The notes under the pieces were generated by a model. It was not told the DNA's origin. It worked only from the letters and a program-made list of their open reading frames with translations, and did not search any database. The translations under genes were made by a program, and so were the position numbers. 64,000 nucleotides of DNA from Acanthochlamys bracteata (taxonomy: Eukaryota > Streptophyta > Magnoliopsida > Pandanales > Velloziaceae): the NCBI GenBank assembly GCA_019914995.1, contig CM034131.1, positions 3,318,501 to 3,382,500 of the forward strand, written 5' to 3'. Numbering within the stretch: the first letter of the stretch is position 1; every line of letters begins with the position of its first letter. Below, one piece after another: positions 48,892-60,656 of the stretch.

Positions 48892-51800
48892 TCAAGTAGC
48901 TGGTGTAGAAGAACTGGTAAGATCATCAAGAATGAAGGGTCCAAGCTTCCCTGTCCTGAATAATGCTAATAACTTCTTCGAAATCATAGTACATGCTTCA
49001 TCACATGCCTTGTGTGGTATTCTGAATGCTTTCCTGAGTGCCATCAGCTGCGTGTCAATAAGAGTTTCTAGCTCGTAATCTTCCTCCAAATTACCTTTAA
49101 ATTCTGCTAGCGTAGTGTACAACGTTCTCTGGACTTGCTTGACCAGATCCTGCAACAGATAAGAAGTATTGAAGGTCAACTAGAATTACAAGGATATGAT
49201 GCGATAAGTATTTTAAATCCATGCATGTAATTGGTTTCGGTAAGATTATTAGAGCATCTTTCCAATGAATGAATTATTTCATGGACTAAAGGCTTTACAT
49301 TGCATCAGGGAGGATGAGTGCTTCTAAATATTAACAAAATGTAATAACATCAAGCACTACATCCAATTTAAATTGAAATATAAATCATATATATTAGCTT
49401 CTCAACTACATTCAAATTAAACTAAAAAAAATATTTATATTTGTACCTCAATATAAACCACATCAGAAGCATCCACATCTTTGAATCGTCTTGGTAAAGA
49501 CTTTGTCAATGTGTGCTCTTTCAACTTCAATGACTCCTCTGGGTTATCATCTACAACTTGTCTTTTGACCAATCTCTCCCAGTGCAAGGGTGTTCTTCTT
49601 GCATTCAGAATAGATAGCAAATACTTAGCAAGGCGCTCTTCACCAACTACTGAATCCTTAACTGCACCTGCAAGTGTTGCACAGAGGTTGGAAGAATGAC
49701 TAAATTAACAAACTACTTAATTTATACTGACTTTGCTCTTCTCGGCTTTGATGTCATTTTTCACCTACATTATCCTTTTAAAAATGCAGCTAGCATCCTT
49801 CCAAATACATGGACCCTTTGTACTAAAATTTGTGAAACCCTTTAAGAAGAAACTATAACTTCTGATAGGAGATTTGAGCAATACAGTTTCAATCCAACCT
49901 TAATCAAATCCCTTTTAAAGGCTCCTATTTGACCATAAAAAACTGGAGAAATGTCCTTAGTAACACTCATTATACTAACATATATAACTTCATGTCTAAG
50001 GTCAAGCATAGGCATGAAAGAAATTCATTAAGTAAAAGCAGACAGCCTTTATAAATGCATGAGTACTAAGATGTAATAGGTGCTGCATCCAAATAAATTG
50101 TTTCTTTACAGTAACTGCATATAGATATAGCAACTTGTAGTATAAATATAATAATACAACATAAGGCTCTTAGAAAAACATTGTGAAACAGAACCATACC
50201 TGTCAAAGCAAGCTTTAAGCCTGTCTCTACATCTGGAATACTTGGCACTAACACTCCAGGTGTATCCAACACATATATGCTCGGATGGCTTGCAATCTGT
50301 ATTATCAGCTGGTTAACGTGTGTAATCCAAAAAATACAAGGTGCATAGATGCAATTGTTCAAGAGAGTGCATCTCAGTTTTGTCAATTGAGAATAAAACA
50401 GTAGACCATTCATTTTGGTTTGCATAGAAATCTATGAAGCACATATCAATAAGACATGCACATACTTTTTATAACTACATTAAATAAATTTGCTTGTTTT
50501 TTAACATTCTATGGTTAAAAAACTTGCACTCTTAAAAGACTTCATCCATAACAAGATCAGACATTGTTATTGAAGTATCACATAAAGAAAATATGGAAGT
50601 ATAAACCAGATCTGCTTGTAAATCACAGGAAAAAACCGAAACTCTAAAATTGAGACTAACCCAAGACTTAGCAGTTCATACAAACTAAGATAACTTTGCC
50701 CGGGAAAGCAGAGAACCAATTAACAGCTAGCTATAGGAAAATTCTGCAGAGGCTTCGAAAATGTACAAGATGTATCAACATCGCTGTCAAGAAAATGGTG
50801 AAAGTATTAAGAAAACAGCTACCTCCGCATATAAGATTAACATGAAAAAATAGATAGATAATAGGTAAAAGGTTCTCGCAACAATAACAAAACAAGCAAC
50901 AAAAAGAAAAGGTACTCCAGTCTTGGTTACACCAACACCACTAACCTTATATCCAGAAATATCCTGTGTAAGACCTGGAAGGGGTCCAACAGTAGCTCGC
51001 TTAATTTTCTCCTGCACTATGTGATGTTATCCCACCTTTAGAAATACAAAACAATAGGAAAAGCTGAGCAACAATGACCCTACAAGTCATCAGCAGAATA
51101 TGATTCTTACCAGGAAATCTAGAAGTTGCAACCTGATGGATAGAATTTATAAGAGCAGACTTGCCAACATTAGGAACCCCAACAACCATAACAAGGAGTG
51201 TTGGTTCTCTTGATATTACTTCCTTCAACTTCAATTCAACAAGTGCAAGGAGCTAGCACTCCAAAAAAAAATGTTCGAACAAATTTTATTAAAGACTATC
51301 TAACAGAATATAGACCAAAGTAACAAACTACTTAATTCATATAAGAACTTAAATGTAAATAGTTAAAGCGTAGGTCCCAAATTTTTCCTTATTATATCAT
51401 GCTAACATCTGAAACAGAGAAAGAAACTCCCTTCATGAGAGACCTACAATCATCTTGGATACACCTTGCAAAATGCTAGTCAAATTCCAAGATGTACAAG
51501 AGAGGTACATGAAGGTGTGTCCTCATTGTCATGACAATTCTTAAAATGGGGTTGGGTGAGGTAGGAAAAGGTTTGGTTCACCACCTAAGTTTTAAGGAGC
51601 CCATGAAACTTATATATAAGGTATTATGTAGAGAGCATAGATTTGAAGGAACACATGAAACATATGATTGTAAGTATTAGGTAGAGAATATCGTTCATCA
51701 ATCGCGCATATAGAAAAGATTAGGCACCCAACCACATTTGTCCTAAGAATGCTTCAAATGATTAATCAATGAGAGTAAAACTAGCTTTTCAATAAATCGA

Positions 51801-54545
51801 TAACACAAGAAGAAGACAGTACTAAGAAAGATTGAAGACTAAAAAGTTTAAATGTCTCAATGAGATGTTATCTGACGAAACTATACTTGCTTACATCGAT
51901 GGAGAGCCACTTCACTTTCTTTCCATGTGTGGAAGACTTTCATTAGCATTTGTCATCGAAGATTGGAACCCTTGGGCCTATATTGTGCACAGATCCAACG
52001 TATGTAAACCAGACGACTGCTAATTTTGACATGGTCCAACACAATGCCCTAAACAACTTTACATGACATGCTGGAGGTCGTCACAGAAGCAGACTCTAGG
52101 TCCAATTTGACATACAAAATTACAGCTGCAATTAGTCTAATTTTGTGAACAAGACATGCTTTATTTAGGCCAACTTTCACTCTAAACATGTCCAATGTTG
52201 CCTATGTATGCGTTACATTAGCCACTTGCAATTGCATGAACACAGATTAATCATTTATAACAAAGATGTCACTACATGGAAATGCTATCAACTACACATA
52301 AATTACTTTTTTGCTTAAGCAAAACATCAAGGAGAAAAGTAAAACCTATAACAAATTCAGATGGAAATTACCTGGCTGACAGAATTTCTACTATGAGCAT
52401 TCATCGAGATGCAATCTTGCTTGGCTAAATTGAAATGCTGAATCCAGCGCTGATCATAAAGAACATGTGCATGAAACAAATCTTCTTTACAAATTTGATA
52501 AAAGACAAGAGCAACTAATTATCACTATATGTCAAATTGAGATCTGTAAGCAAGACAATGCGTGATTTCTCAAATCAAAAGGTCAATGAATCATACATGC
52601 ATTATATTGGGATTAGCCAAATCCCTTTTGTTAAGAGCAATAATACGCCTCTTATGGGAAAGCAGGCCTTGAAGATCCTTGTTCGCAGAAGACAAAGGAA
52701 TCTGCAAACCAGAAATTAAACCTAATAAATCTCAAAAGTTTGCGCTTTACAAAGAACTAATAACTTATAGTTAAAAAGAAAAAACATACTGATCACAAAT
52801 ATTAAATGACTTTAGCTATTTAGGAAAATATTACAAATAAATGTAATACACACTTCAGAGAAAAGATAATAAGTTTTGCAAAATAATCTAGCATGATTTA
52901 TTCTCTCATGATCACTTAATCAAAAACAGATACCAAGTATCACCTAGCCTACAGATGTGTAGCCATACAAAAAGAACTCTTGAAGAACTACAATAGAATG
53001 CTATCTTTACCGATCATAGTTCTTTAAAAATTTGGATTAGAAGCTGTGCTTTTTAAATCTATGCACAAAATTATGAAGGGCTCACTACCCGGTACAGAAA
53101 ACTAGAAAAGAAGGGAAGAAAGAAACTAAGAAGTAAGAACCGCAAAGTAGAGGAAACCGGAAAGGTGCTACGCAACAACAATAAGTCTTCATCTCACTAA
53201 GTGAGGTAGATTATATGAATTCTCTCACATCATTATGTCCATTTTGATGGGACAAAGTAAAGCATCTTAATATATAAAAGAAGCTACAAAACATGGGTAT
53301 TGCTTGCAAGATAGGTAGCTTAAATTCATAGTTTGTAGTAAGAATATGATCATATAGAGAACCCCATGGATCTAGGCAATATAAAACATTCACCAAACAA
53401 TTTGACAGAAAACAATAAAGTTTTTTTGAAGATTGAGCATCATAAGGCAAAAAAGGCAAAGAGGAGACCAAATCAAATTTGGGGTCTTCATAGTCTAAGA
53501 AGAGACAAACAGAAAGCTCATCTAGATCAAATTCATAGTAATCTTCCTTTAGGACATGTTTGGCAGGCTACGGTATTTCTAAAATTACCATGGGATTTGA
53601 CATATTCAAATAGAAATGCAAAATACTACTGGAAAATTATTCCAAGGACTGTTTGTTAAGTTCATGCTATGGTTTTATATTCCAATAGTTTTTAATGAAT
53701 CCCATGGGTTTAGAATACTATTGGGTATCCCCTTGCAATTCACTTGTCATTTCCAAAATCACAATTTTTACCATAGGCAACTTCATCCCTCTTTTTCTCT
53801 CTGTTCTCTTTCTCCTATTTGTTTCTAAGTTTATCATACTACGCCAAGTTTTTCTTTTTTCTATTCTTTATCACATAACCAAGGACTCTCTTAGATTTAG
53901 CAGAATTTAAAATGCAGTTGATCATTAGGATTCCACATTGCACCTATGGCGAATTTAACAGAGATCATGTTTCTCATGAGAAAGGTGAACCACACAGCAA
54001 AGCTGACACTAATGAGTATAAGACAGCTTCTCCATTTGTATCCTGCATATGACCTCCCCGCGAGTAACTAAAACAAAAACATAAGCTTCCCATACTTTTA
54101 GTTTGACCTTACAAACTTAAGCTGGTTACGACATTTTCAACCACAAAAAATTCACTCAAAAATTCCAAGATCAAGCATATAAACTCAGAAACAACCTTTC
54201 ACAAATAAATCACATCCTCAAACTAGGACCCTTAACTCCATTGATGCTTTCAAGCACCAAAAGGACTCTAATTGGCATAAGATAAAGAAGACATAATAGC
54301 TTTCCACTTGCTGAATATGAATATGACAGCATTTCCAAGAAATATGAAGGTTAGGTGGGTCACGGGGAACGGTGATAGCTTACACGGGCATCGCGAACCT
54401 CAATGACGAGATCAGCGAGCTTGAGTCGGTCGCGGATGGCACGGGTGGCGGCAGCCATGTGGCCAGGGAACCAGTTGATAACACCGCCGCCAGAGTTGAA
54501 TCCCATCTCCCCCACACGCTTGCTCATCTTCGCCCAACTACCCAT
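48892..54545 (-). CDS. SIN2: DAR GTPase, organellar (SIN2/DGP2 type), 8 exons
   Basis: A circularly permuted YlqF/YawG-class GTPase, a family acting in ribosome assembly. The best match from memory is Arabidopsis At2g41670 (SHORT INTEGUMENTS 2, mitochondrial). Exons on the minus strand are 54545-54384, 52701-52597, 52449-52372, 51252-51111, 51016-50946, 50296-50200, 49667-49447 and 49149-48892. Phases agree and the product is about 377 aa, close to the family length. Motifs come in permuted order: INWFPGHMAAA (23-33), VRDAR (50-54), G4 NKRD (78-81), G1 GVPNVGKSAL (140-149), G2-side ATVGPLPGLT (170-179) and G3 DTPG (197-200). A C-terminal helical region follows. The ATG at 54545 leaves only about 22 residues before the fold, a short leader for import; an ATG at residue 7 is an alternative. 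The exons look intact. Confidence 0.93.
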
Positions 54546-54599
54546 CTCCAATCTGGCTGATGCTCTTGCTTCACACCCAAAAAGAAGTGAGCTACGTCT

Positions 54600-55990
54600 G
54601 AGCTAAGCTTGGATATGGAAGTCCTCTTTCGTTTCTCGACGGTGAAGTAAGGCCAAGCTCATGAGCTTATTATCCTAGGTCGGAACAAGTTGATAGGATC
54701 CCCTCTCTCGAGCTCGGCGAGGGACTTTCTACTGTGAATATCTTCTCATTCACGGATTAGAATTGCTGAGGCCAACATCTGTTTGCTGACAGCAGTAGCG
54801 GATCGATGCTGGAGGCAAAGGAGATTTGTGGGTTTTGAGAAGGTCAATCCAAAGGGTTTAAAACAAAGAAACAAAAATGTTTTCTTTTTTTCGTTTGAAT
54901 TTTAATAATTAAAAAATTATTTGTCAAACTCATAAAACTTTCAACTTTTTTAACCCCTCACTACTGTTTATTCTTCCAAATTTCTAGTTAACATGTTCAC
55001 CTATTTGGAGATCCATTCATATATATATTTAATAGTCATGTGAATCTATTTCAAAACAGGTGAATATATTAAGAAAAGTTAGAAAGAAAAAAATGTATCA
55101 AGACGTTAAAAACTTGAAAATAGAAGTGCTCAAATAAGAAAACTTTTAGGGGTTGAAAAATAATTTGACCATTCCGGAGGTAAAATACAGATTTATACAG
55201 CAAATTTTGATAGATGGTTTTTCAAGCACACTGCCCGTTTGTGTGATATTCATCTAGCAAATTGTATCTTATACTGTAACCGAGTGCGCATGCTTTCATT
55301 ATTCTCGTAAATAAGGTGGTTTGGATTGGAAACCAGTCCCACATTGGAATCTATTTTAGAAATAAAAAGGTACAGTGTGCATGTATCAATGAAATCACAC
55401 TACATTAAACAATCTGCTCATCTCTTAAAATGGTTCAAGATGTTGATATTATTATGTTGTAGATAAGCTAAGATATTAGTAGCCACTAACGTGTAAAGAT
55501 GGTAAAAAGTTTGCGATAAGGAGCAAGTTACAAATCGTGATTGCAGTGTAGCTACGTCTGCATTAACTCAAGGGCGTGTCTCAATTATACGAAAATAAGT
55601 TTCACAGTAGTAAATTTTATGAAAGTAGCGTTTTATTTAAGTAAAATTTGAATTGATAATTAAAACATCTAAAATAGAATTTGAAGTATAATTTTGATTG
55701 ATGTAAAATTTGAAGTAAAATTTTGCTAAAAGTAAAGCTTGAAGTAAAATCTTGATTGAGTTAAAATTTCCTATGAAAATAAAGTGAAATTGGAGTGATA
55801 TTGAAATGCGTGAGTGTTAAATTCAAATTTTGAAAAAAGAAAATAGAGTTCGGTGGTAATTAAAACATGTTCTAATTATGAATTTTCTTATTCACTTTAA
55901 CTATGCTTGGATATCCTACTAAAGTGTGTATCTTAACTTGCCTACATCTGTGTAAAGATAGAAAGAACCTTTGTATACTCACAATTGTTA
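54600..55990. other. upstream flank of the DAR GTPase gene
   Basis: The first 250 bases (to about 54860) are richer in G+C and should hold the leader and promoter of the minus-strand DAR GTPase gene. The rest is AT-rich and no other feature was seen. Confidence 0.45.
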
Positions 55991-56667
55991 GAGTCCGTTT
56001 TGGATTATGGATATGGATGAGGAGGGATGATGAAGTTAACACATTTCTCATCCCTACCCATATTTGATAACTCTTCATTAAAAGAAAGGATGTGAAACTC
56101 TCCCCATTTTTTTTCATTATTATATAGTTAAATGTGTACCCACCAATTTAGATATATATGGTGACAAAAATAGAAGCAAATTTGCTTCCCCTTTTATTAT
56201 TTATTTTTATTTTTCTATTTTTTAAATATTTTTTTATAATTTAATATTTTAAATATTAAGACATGTTATTTTCTATTATAATAACTTAAAATTTTTATAT
56301 TTATTTAATTTTAATTACTTTTAATTGGTAGAGAAAATAATAAAATTAATATAACTTTAGATTAATATAAAAAATTAATCTAAAAGTTATATAATAAAAT
56401 TTATTTAAAATTATATTAATAAATTAGTTAAAGTTATATTAATAAAAGTGATAGTAATATAAATAAGAAAAGGCGTTTGAGTCTTTTAAAAAGTTTATTT
56501 TCATTACTCATTCATTTACCAATCTACTCAAATATAGTTAATTATTATCCTTACTATATATCCAAATATCGTAAAATTAATTAACTATCCTTTTCTATCC
56601 CTCCTCTTATTATTTTTTTTATGTGTCTTTTTACTCTTATTTCTTACCTATAAATCTAAACATACTC
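55991..56667. mobile_element. Tourist-type (PIF/Harbinger) MITE
   Basis: The left end is GAGTCCGTTTTGGATTATGG and the inverted right end is GAGTATGTTTAGATTTATAGG. Flanks are TTA at 55988-55990 and 56668-56670. The sub-terminal text is partly inverse as well (GAGGAGGGATG on the left, CTATCCCTCCTC on the right). The core is nearly all A/T. At 677 bp it is long for a MITE, but no coding sequence remains. Confidence 0.78.
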
Positions 56668-56862
56668 TTAGAGCTTTAGTTGAGCAGCTCTTGATATTCT
56701 CCTTCTGTCTCTCTCTAGAAACCCACATTTATTATGAGAACAATGTGCTTTGTTCTCCATTCTACGTCCGGAGCTCATCAGTTGCTCAATCGTTTCCTCT
56801 CATGTGCCGTATTTAAATGTGACCATCTTTGTCCTTTGAGTTCTAACTGTAAAATAAACTAT

Positions 56863-56978
56863 ATCTTACCATATAATAGACAAAGTGATGATGACTATTT
56901 ACTAAGTATCTTGCCATATAATAGATAGAGGGATGATGATCGTTTACCAAGATATCTTACCATATAACAGACAAAATA
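56863..56978 (+). repeat. tandem repeat, 45-46 bp unit, about 2.5 copies
   Basis: Units start at 56863, 56908 and 56954, each opening ATCTT(A/G)CCATATAA. The two full units also share GATGATGA and TTTAC. Function unknown. Confidence 0.75.
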
Positions 56979-57039
56979 ATTTTCGAAAAGTATGGCTTTC
57001 TTCACAGAACGCTTACTATGATGGTGATACTGGTGGGTG

Positions 57040-58440
57040 TGATCTTGACCATTAATGTATCTAAACTAAGAACTAAAGATAACTAAATGATGAGAATAAA
57101 CTTCATATTCTTCCATAAGTAATTTCTATTACAAATTTATAACGACTTATTTGTAACATGCATACTACCTTAAGTAAGGGCGTGTTTATCTTGATATTAA
57201 AATCACTTTTCGAAAGTACGTTCGTAAAGAGTGTGGAGTTGAAAGTGCATTTGGTAAGGAGTGTGTTTTTATTTTTATCTTATATTCTAAGTGACTTTAG
57301 GTAAAAATTTTAAATTTTAAATTTAAATTTTGAAATGAGTTTTGGCGGGAAATTTTAGTTTAAAACTTGTGTTTAGTTTAGTTTAAAAAGTGAGTTGAAA
57401 GTTGAAAGTGAGTTTGAAAAAAAGTGAGTTTTAGATGTAGGTAAACAAGTCCTAAGCAAAGTTGCAACCATAATACAAATCTTCAAAAGAAAGCTAAATC
57501 CTAATACAACTCTTCAACAAGCCTCTAATTAACATAGAAACTACCGTGAAAAGCAATAAATAAGAATTCATATGGAATTCAAACTCTAGCTAGACAGTGT
57601 AGGGACTAGCTATGCGTATCATTCCTCTTTCCGTCAAATTTGGCATCGTCCTCAATGCTAAGGAATTGGGTTTGCTGAAGCCATTTGTGTTTCGAATATT
57701 GCTGTATGTAGTTACTAATGCTGTGGGTGGTTGAGGGCTTATTGTCGAGTTCGCGGAGCTCTACACAGGAGAGGTGCAGCTGGTTGCAGCAATGGTTGGC
57801 ACGATTACAACTATTATGATTATGTTGGAGGTTGTTGGCTTTCCGACTGAGCATCGCAAAGGGCGATCAAAGGCAGCTGGCAATGCAGCAGGCTGCTAAT
57901 GGTTCGGTGTTAATTTTACGAAGCCCTACACGGGAAAGCTACGGGTAGTCGTGACAATCATTGGCACAATTGCAACCATTGTGGTTCTAGCATAGGTGGT
58001 AGGTCGGGTGTGTAAAGAAAAGTTTTTGCATTGACAAAAAATGAGGAAGCTTGCAAATCTAGCGATGCAATAGCGTGATTCTTTATAAAACCGTTGACTC
58101 TGTTACACTATTGGTGATAAAGCATCTGAAACAATAGATGTTTCCATATATCAATGTCTCTAATACTAAATTGATACATCTCGATCTTGTAACTAAATTA
58201 AGAATTAATGATATATAAGAAGAAAATAAACTTCATATTTCTTCTATAAGTAATGCTAATTATAAGGATTTATTTATAACTTGCATTAAGCAAGCAAGAG
58301 TTAAACCATGCTACAACTCTTTGGCAGGACTCTAACTAACATAGAAAGTAAACTAACATGAAAAACAATAAATAAGAATTTATATAGAGTTGAAAATCTA
58401 GGTAATAGTGGTGTGGATTGCCTATGCGTTTAGGATGATG
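57040..58440 (+). repeat. direct repeat pair, one copy carrying a Tourist MITE
   Basis: Copy 1 (about 57040-57615) and copy 2 (about 58176-58440) share AATAAACTTCATATT, TCTAA(T/C)TAACATAGAAA, CAATAAATAAGAATT and CTATGCGT in the same order. Copy 1 is interrupted by the MITE at 57178-57452. Between the copies a second pair of related segments occurs (about 57752-57834 and 57916-57997, sharing CTACAC-GG and ATTGGCAC-like text). No protein family was recognised. It may be a diverged tandem duplication or the ends of an unknown element. Confidence 0.7.
57178..57452. mobile_element. Tourist (PIF/Harbinger) MITE with a nearby empty site
   Basis: The ends are GGGCGTGTTTATC and GGTAAACAAGTCC, flanked by TAA on both sides (57175-57177 and 57453-57455). 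The filled site is TTAAG-TAA-[275 bp]-TAA-GCAAAG. The duplicated copy at about 58287-58300 reads TTAAGCAAGCAAGAG without the element. It is a relative of 23387-23647. Confidence 0.85.
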
Positions 58441-59890
58441 CTTATTCCATAAGCACTACTTCCTACATGGTGAGAAAACTGATTAGGATATTTGTTTTGT
58501 ATGAATTCTGTAGCTGATACCTTTTTGGTCACGGAAATTTGATATGCTTTGGTTTTTGTTAAACACCATTTTTAACCAATCTTTAATGAATTGTCATATA
58601 AGACATCAAATTATTGATGTTGTATAGTGTAGATTATGTTTGCCTCACTTTTCTCCCCGATGTTGTTTGTTGTGTAGTTAATCTTGTGTAGACAGATTAA
58701 TTATTGGAGTTCAATAGTCGACAGTCAAATGGTTTACACATACAATCTCATGCCTCATTGGAATCGTCCATTTACGGTTTTACTATGACCACTCTATATG
58801 TAGGGCATATCTTCTGAATATCTCTTCACTGGTTTTTTGGTTTGGCAGCATGATCATATTTTCGATTCAGATTAAACTTCCTGTTTGACGAGATGTTTAG
58901 GAGGAAAGCACTCCCATTATCTCATTTTAATTTTTTTATGTTAGACCGTATAGATCAACTATATGTTATAAAATTTAGATGTGTATATTTTTTTATTACT
59001 TTTTTAGGTAGAAAATACAAACGTGTTTTCAAAAAATTCTAAAATAAGCTTACTTTTAGGAAAGCTCATTACTTTAAACACTTCCAAACATCCACTGAGT
59101 AATGTCTCTAAATGAGTTTTCTTTTTTTCTTTCTAAAAGAACTCGAAATCATTTCAGAGCCCAACAATCATTAATTTCTCTCCCTGCTTTCTTTCTAGTT
59201 CTATCACTTGACGCTACAAGCACCAATATCGACGATGGGGGGTAGGAGAGAAGTACTAGCTGTTTGGAATATTTATTATGATAAATTTGTCAATTTCATC
59301 AATTGTTTCAAGATGCTACTAATATTTGCTATTTTCTATTGTTTTATTTTTTTCATATTCGTGTATCCAATAGCAGGGAAGAATTAGGTGAAGCTTTTCC
59401 GAGCCGGAGACAAGAAAGGGAGAGACGATCTCCGAAGCTAGTTCTTCTTCTTCTTTCTTTTTTTCTTTTCTTTTTTTTTTCAGCAGAGTTAGAGAAGTAT
59501 GATTGAATATTTTTTATTTTGGATAACATTCAATCAACTATTGTCCAATTTGGTACAATTTAGTTTAATTTTGTGAAATTTTTTGCTTGATGGAGAATTT
59601 TTGTTAGGTGATTTTGTTTAGTTCTAAATGATTGTGCTTGAATTTTTTTTCTTGACTTCAAGTTTACTTTAAGTATACGATAGTTGGCATTTCTTTTGTA
59701 TTAGACTGAGAAGAGATCCTACTAAATAGATTGCTCAATCATGTCGAGAACTACAGGTCAAGTTCATTCAGCTGATAAAGAATCGCTCAAGGAAAAAGTT
59801 GGTGATATTAATGAATGGAATGTAATGACTTTGGCATTTGAACCAAATGGGAATGACTTTGTCATTTGAATAGAATGTTAATGAAATATT
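58441..59890. other. no gene recognised
   Basis: 1.4 kb of AT-rich DNA with a CTT/T-rich simple run at 59440-59480. No convincing exon or element end was found. Confidence 0.45.
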
Positions 59891-59894
59891 TTTG

Positions 59895-60052
59895 TGTTGA
59901 AGTGAATGCTCACGTAAGCTACTCAAGTGAATGCTAAAGTGTAATGTAATGCTCAAGTGCGACCTATGTTTAAGTGACCGGAATGTTTTTGTGCTCAAGT
60001 GATTGCTCAGTGTGAGCGATGCCCAAGTGAATGCTCAAGTGTGAGCTATGGG
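59895..60052 (+). repeat. degenerate minisatellite, AAGTGAATGCTC core
   Basis: The core AAGTGA(A)TGCTC recurs five to six times with spacing of about 20-30 bases, for example near 59900, 59929, 59996 and 60026. The preceding 60 bases also hold two GAATGACTTTG(G/T)CATTTGAA copies (59823 and 59851). Confidence 0.65.
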
Positions 60053-60236
60053 ACCGTTTGGCTAAACTTAAAAGCTTTAACTTTTATGACAAAAGTTATT
60101 TTTTTGATTTTTTTAAAAAAAAATAGCTGAAAACTTTTTGAAAAAAAGGAGGTATGTATTTGGATAAATTTTATTTTTTTTGAAAAAAAGTTGAATAAGG
60201 TGTTTGGCAAAAACTAAAATATCCTTTATAATAATG

Positions 60237-60257
60237 ATATATATATATATATATATA
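60237..60257. repeat. (TA)n microsatellite, left of a MITE
   Basis: About 21 bases of alternating T and A directly abut the left end of the foldback element at 60258. A matching tract follows its right end (60636-60657). Confidence 0.9.
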
Positions 60258-60635
60258 GGATGGGAATAGAGGCACCCCACCCTTAGGGACACCTTAGGGC
60301 ACCCCTTTCTAAAAAGATGCGTAAAAAATTTTAAATATAATCTTCACCGTTAGATATGAAAAACTATCAATTATAAAGATGGCAATAAAATTTTAGCTCA
60401 ATCGGATCATGAATTGATCTCCACCAAATCTCTTCATCAAAATGACATTAAAAAGAAAAAGAACATCTTTATCAAAACTTATTATTTATATTATTTGATC
60501 AAATGCCGGATGGAGATTGATTTGTATTCCGATTGAGTTGAAATTTTATCAGCATATTTTTTACTAATAGTTCTTCATATCTAACGGTGGAGATTGAGTT
60601 TGAAACTTTAGATTGAAAAGGGTGCCCCTATCCCC
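60258..60635. mobile_element. Micron-like foldback MITE inside a (TA)n microsatellite
   Basis: The 378-bp element lies between two (TA)n tracts. The left end GGGAATAGAGGCACCCC and inverted right end GGGGATAGGGGCACCC match at most positions. Sub-terminal arms match too: CACCGTTAGATATGAA occurs at about 60345 and, inverted, at about 60574-60589, with CTCAATCGGA and ATCTCCA following in the same order on both arms. The design matches the rice Micron elements, known for sitting in (TA)n tracts; the sequence family itself is not identified. No coding sequence. Confidence 0.75.
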
Positions 60636-60656
60636 ATATATATATATATATATATA

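Noticed and set aside
53366-53910. Several plus-strand frames in intron 1 of the DAR GTPase gene
   Set aside because: Overlapping frames of low-complexity F/L/S text without splice or promoter support. The DNA has a GTTTGGCAGGC word reminiscent of Tourist ends, but no partner end was found.
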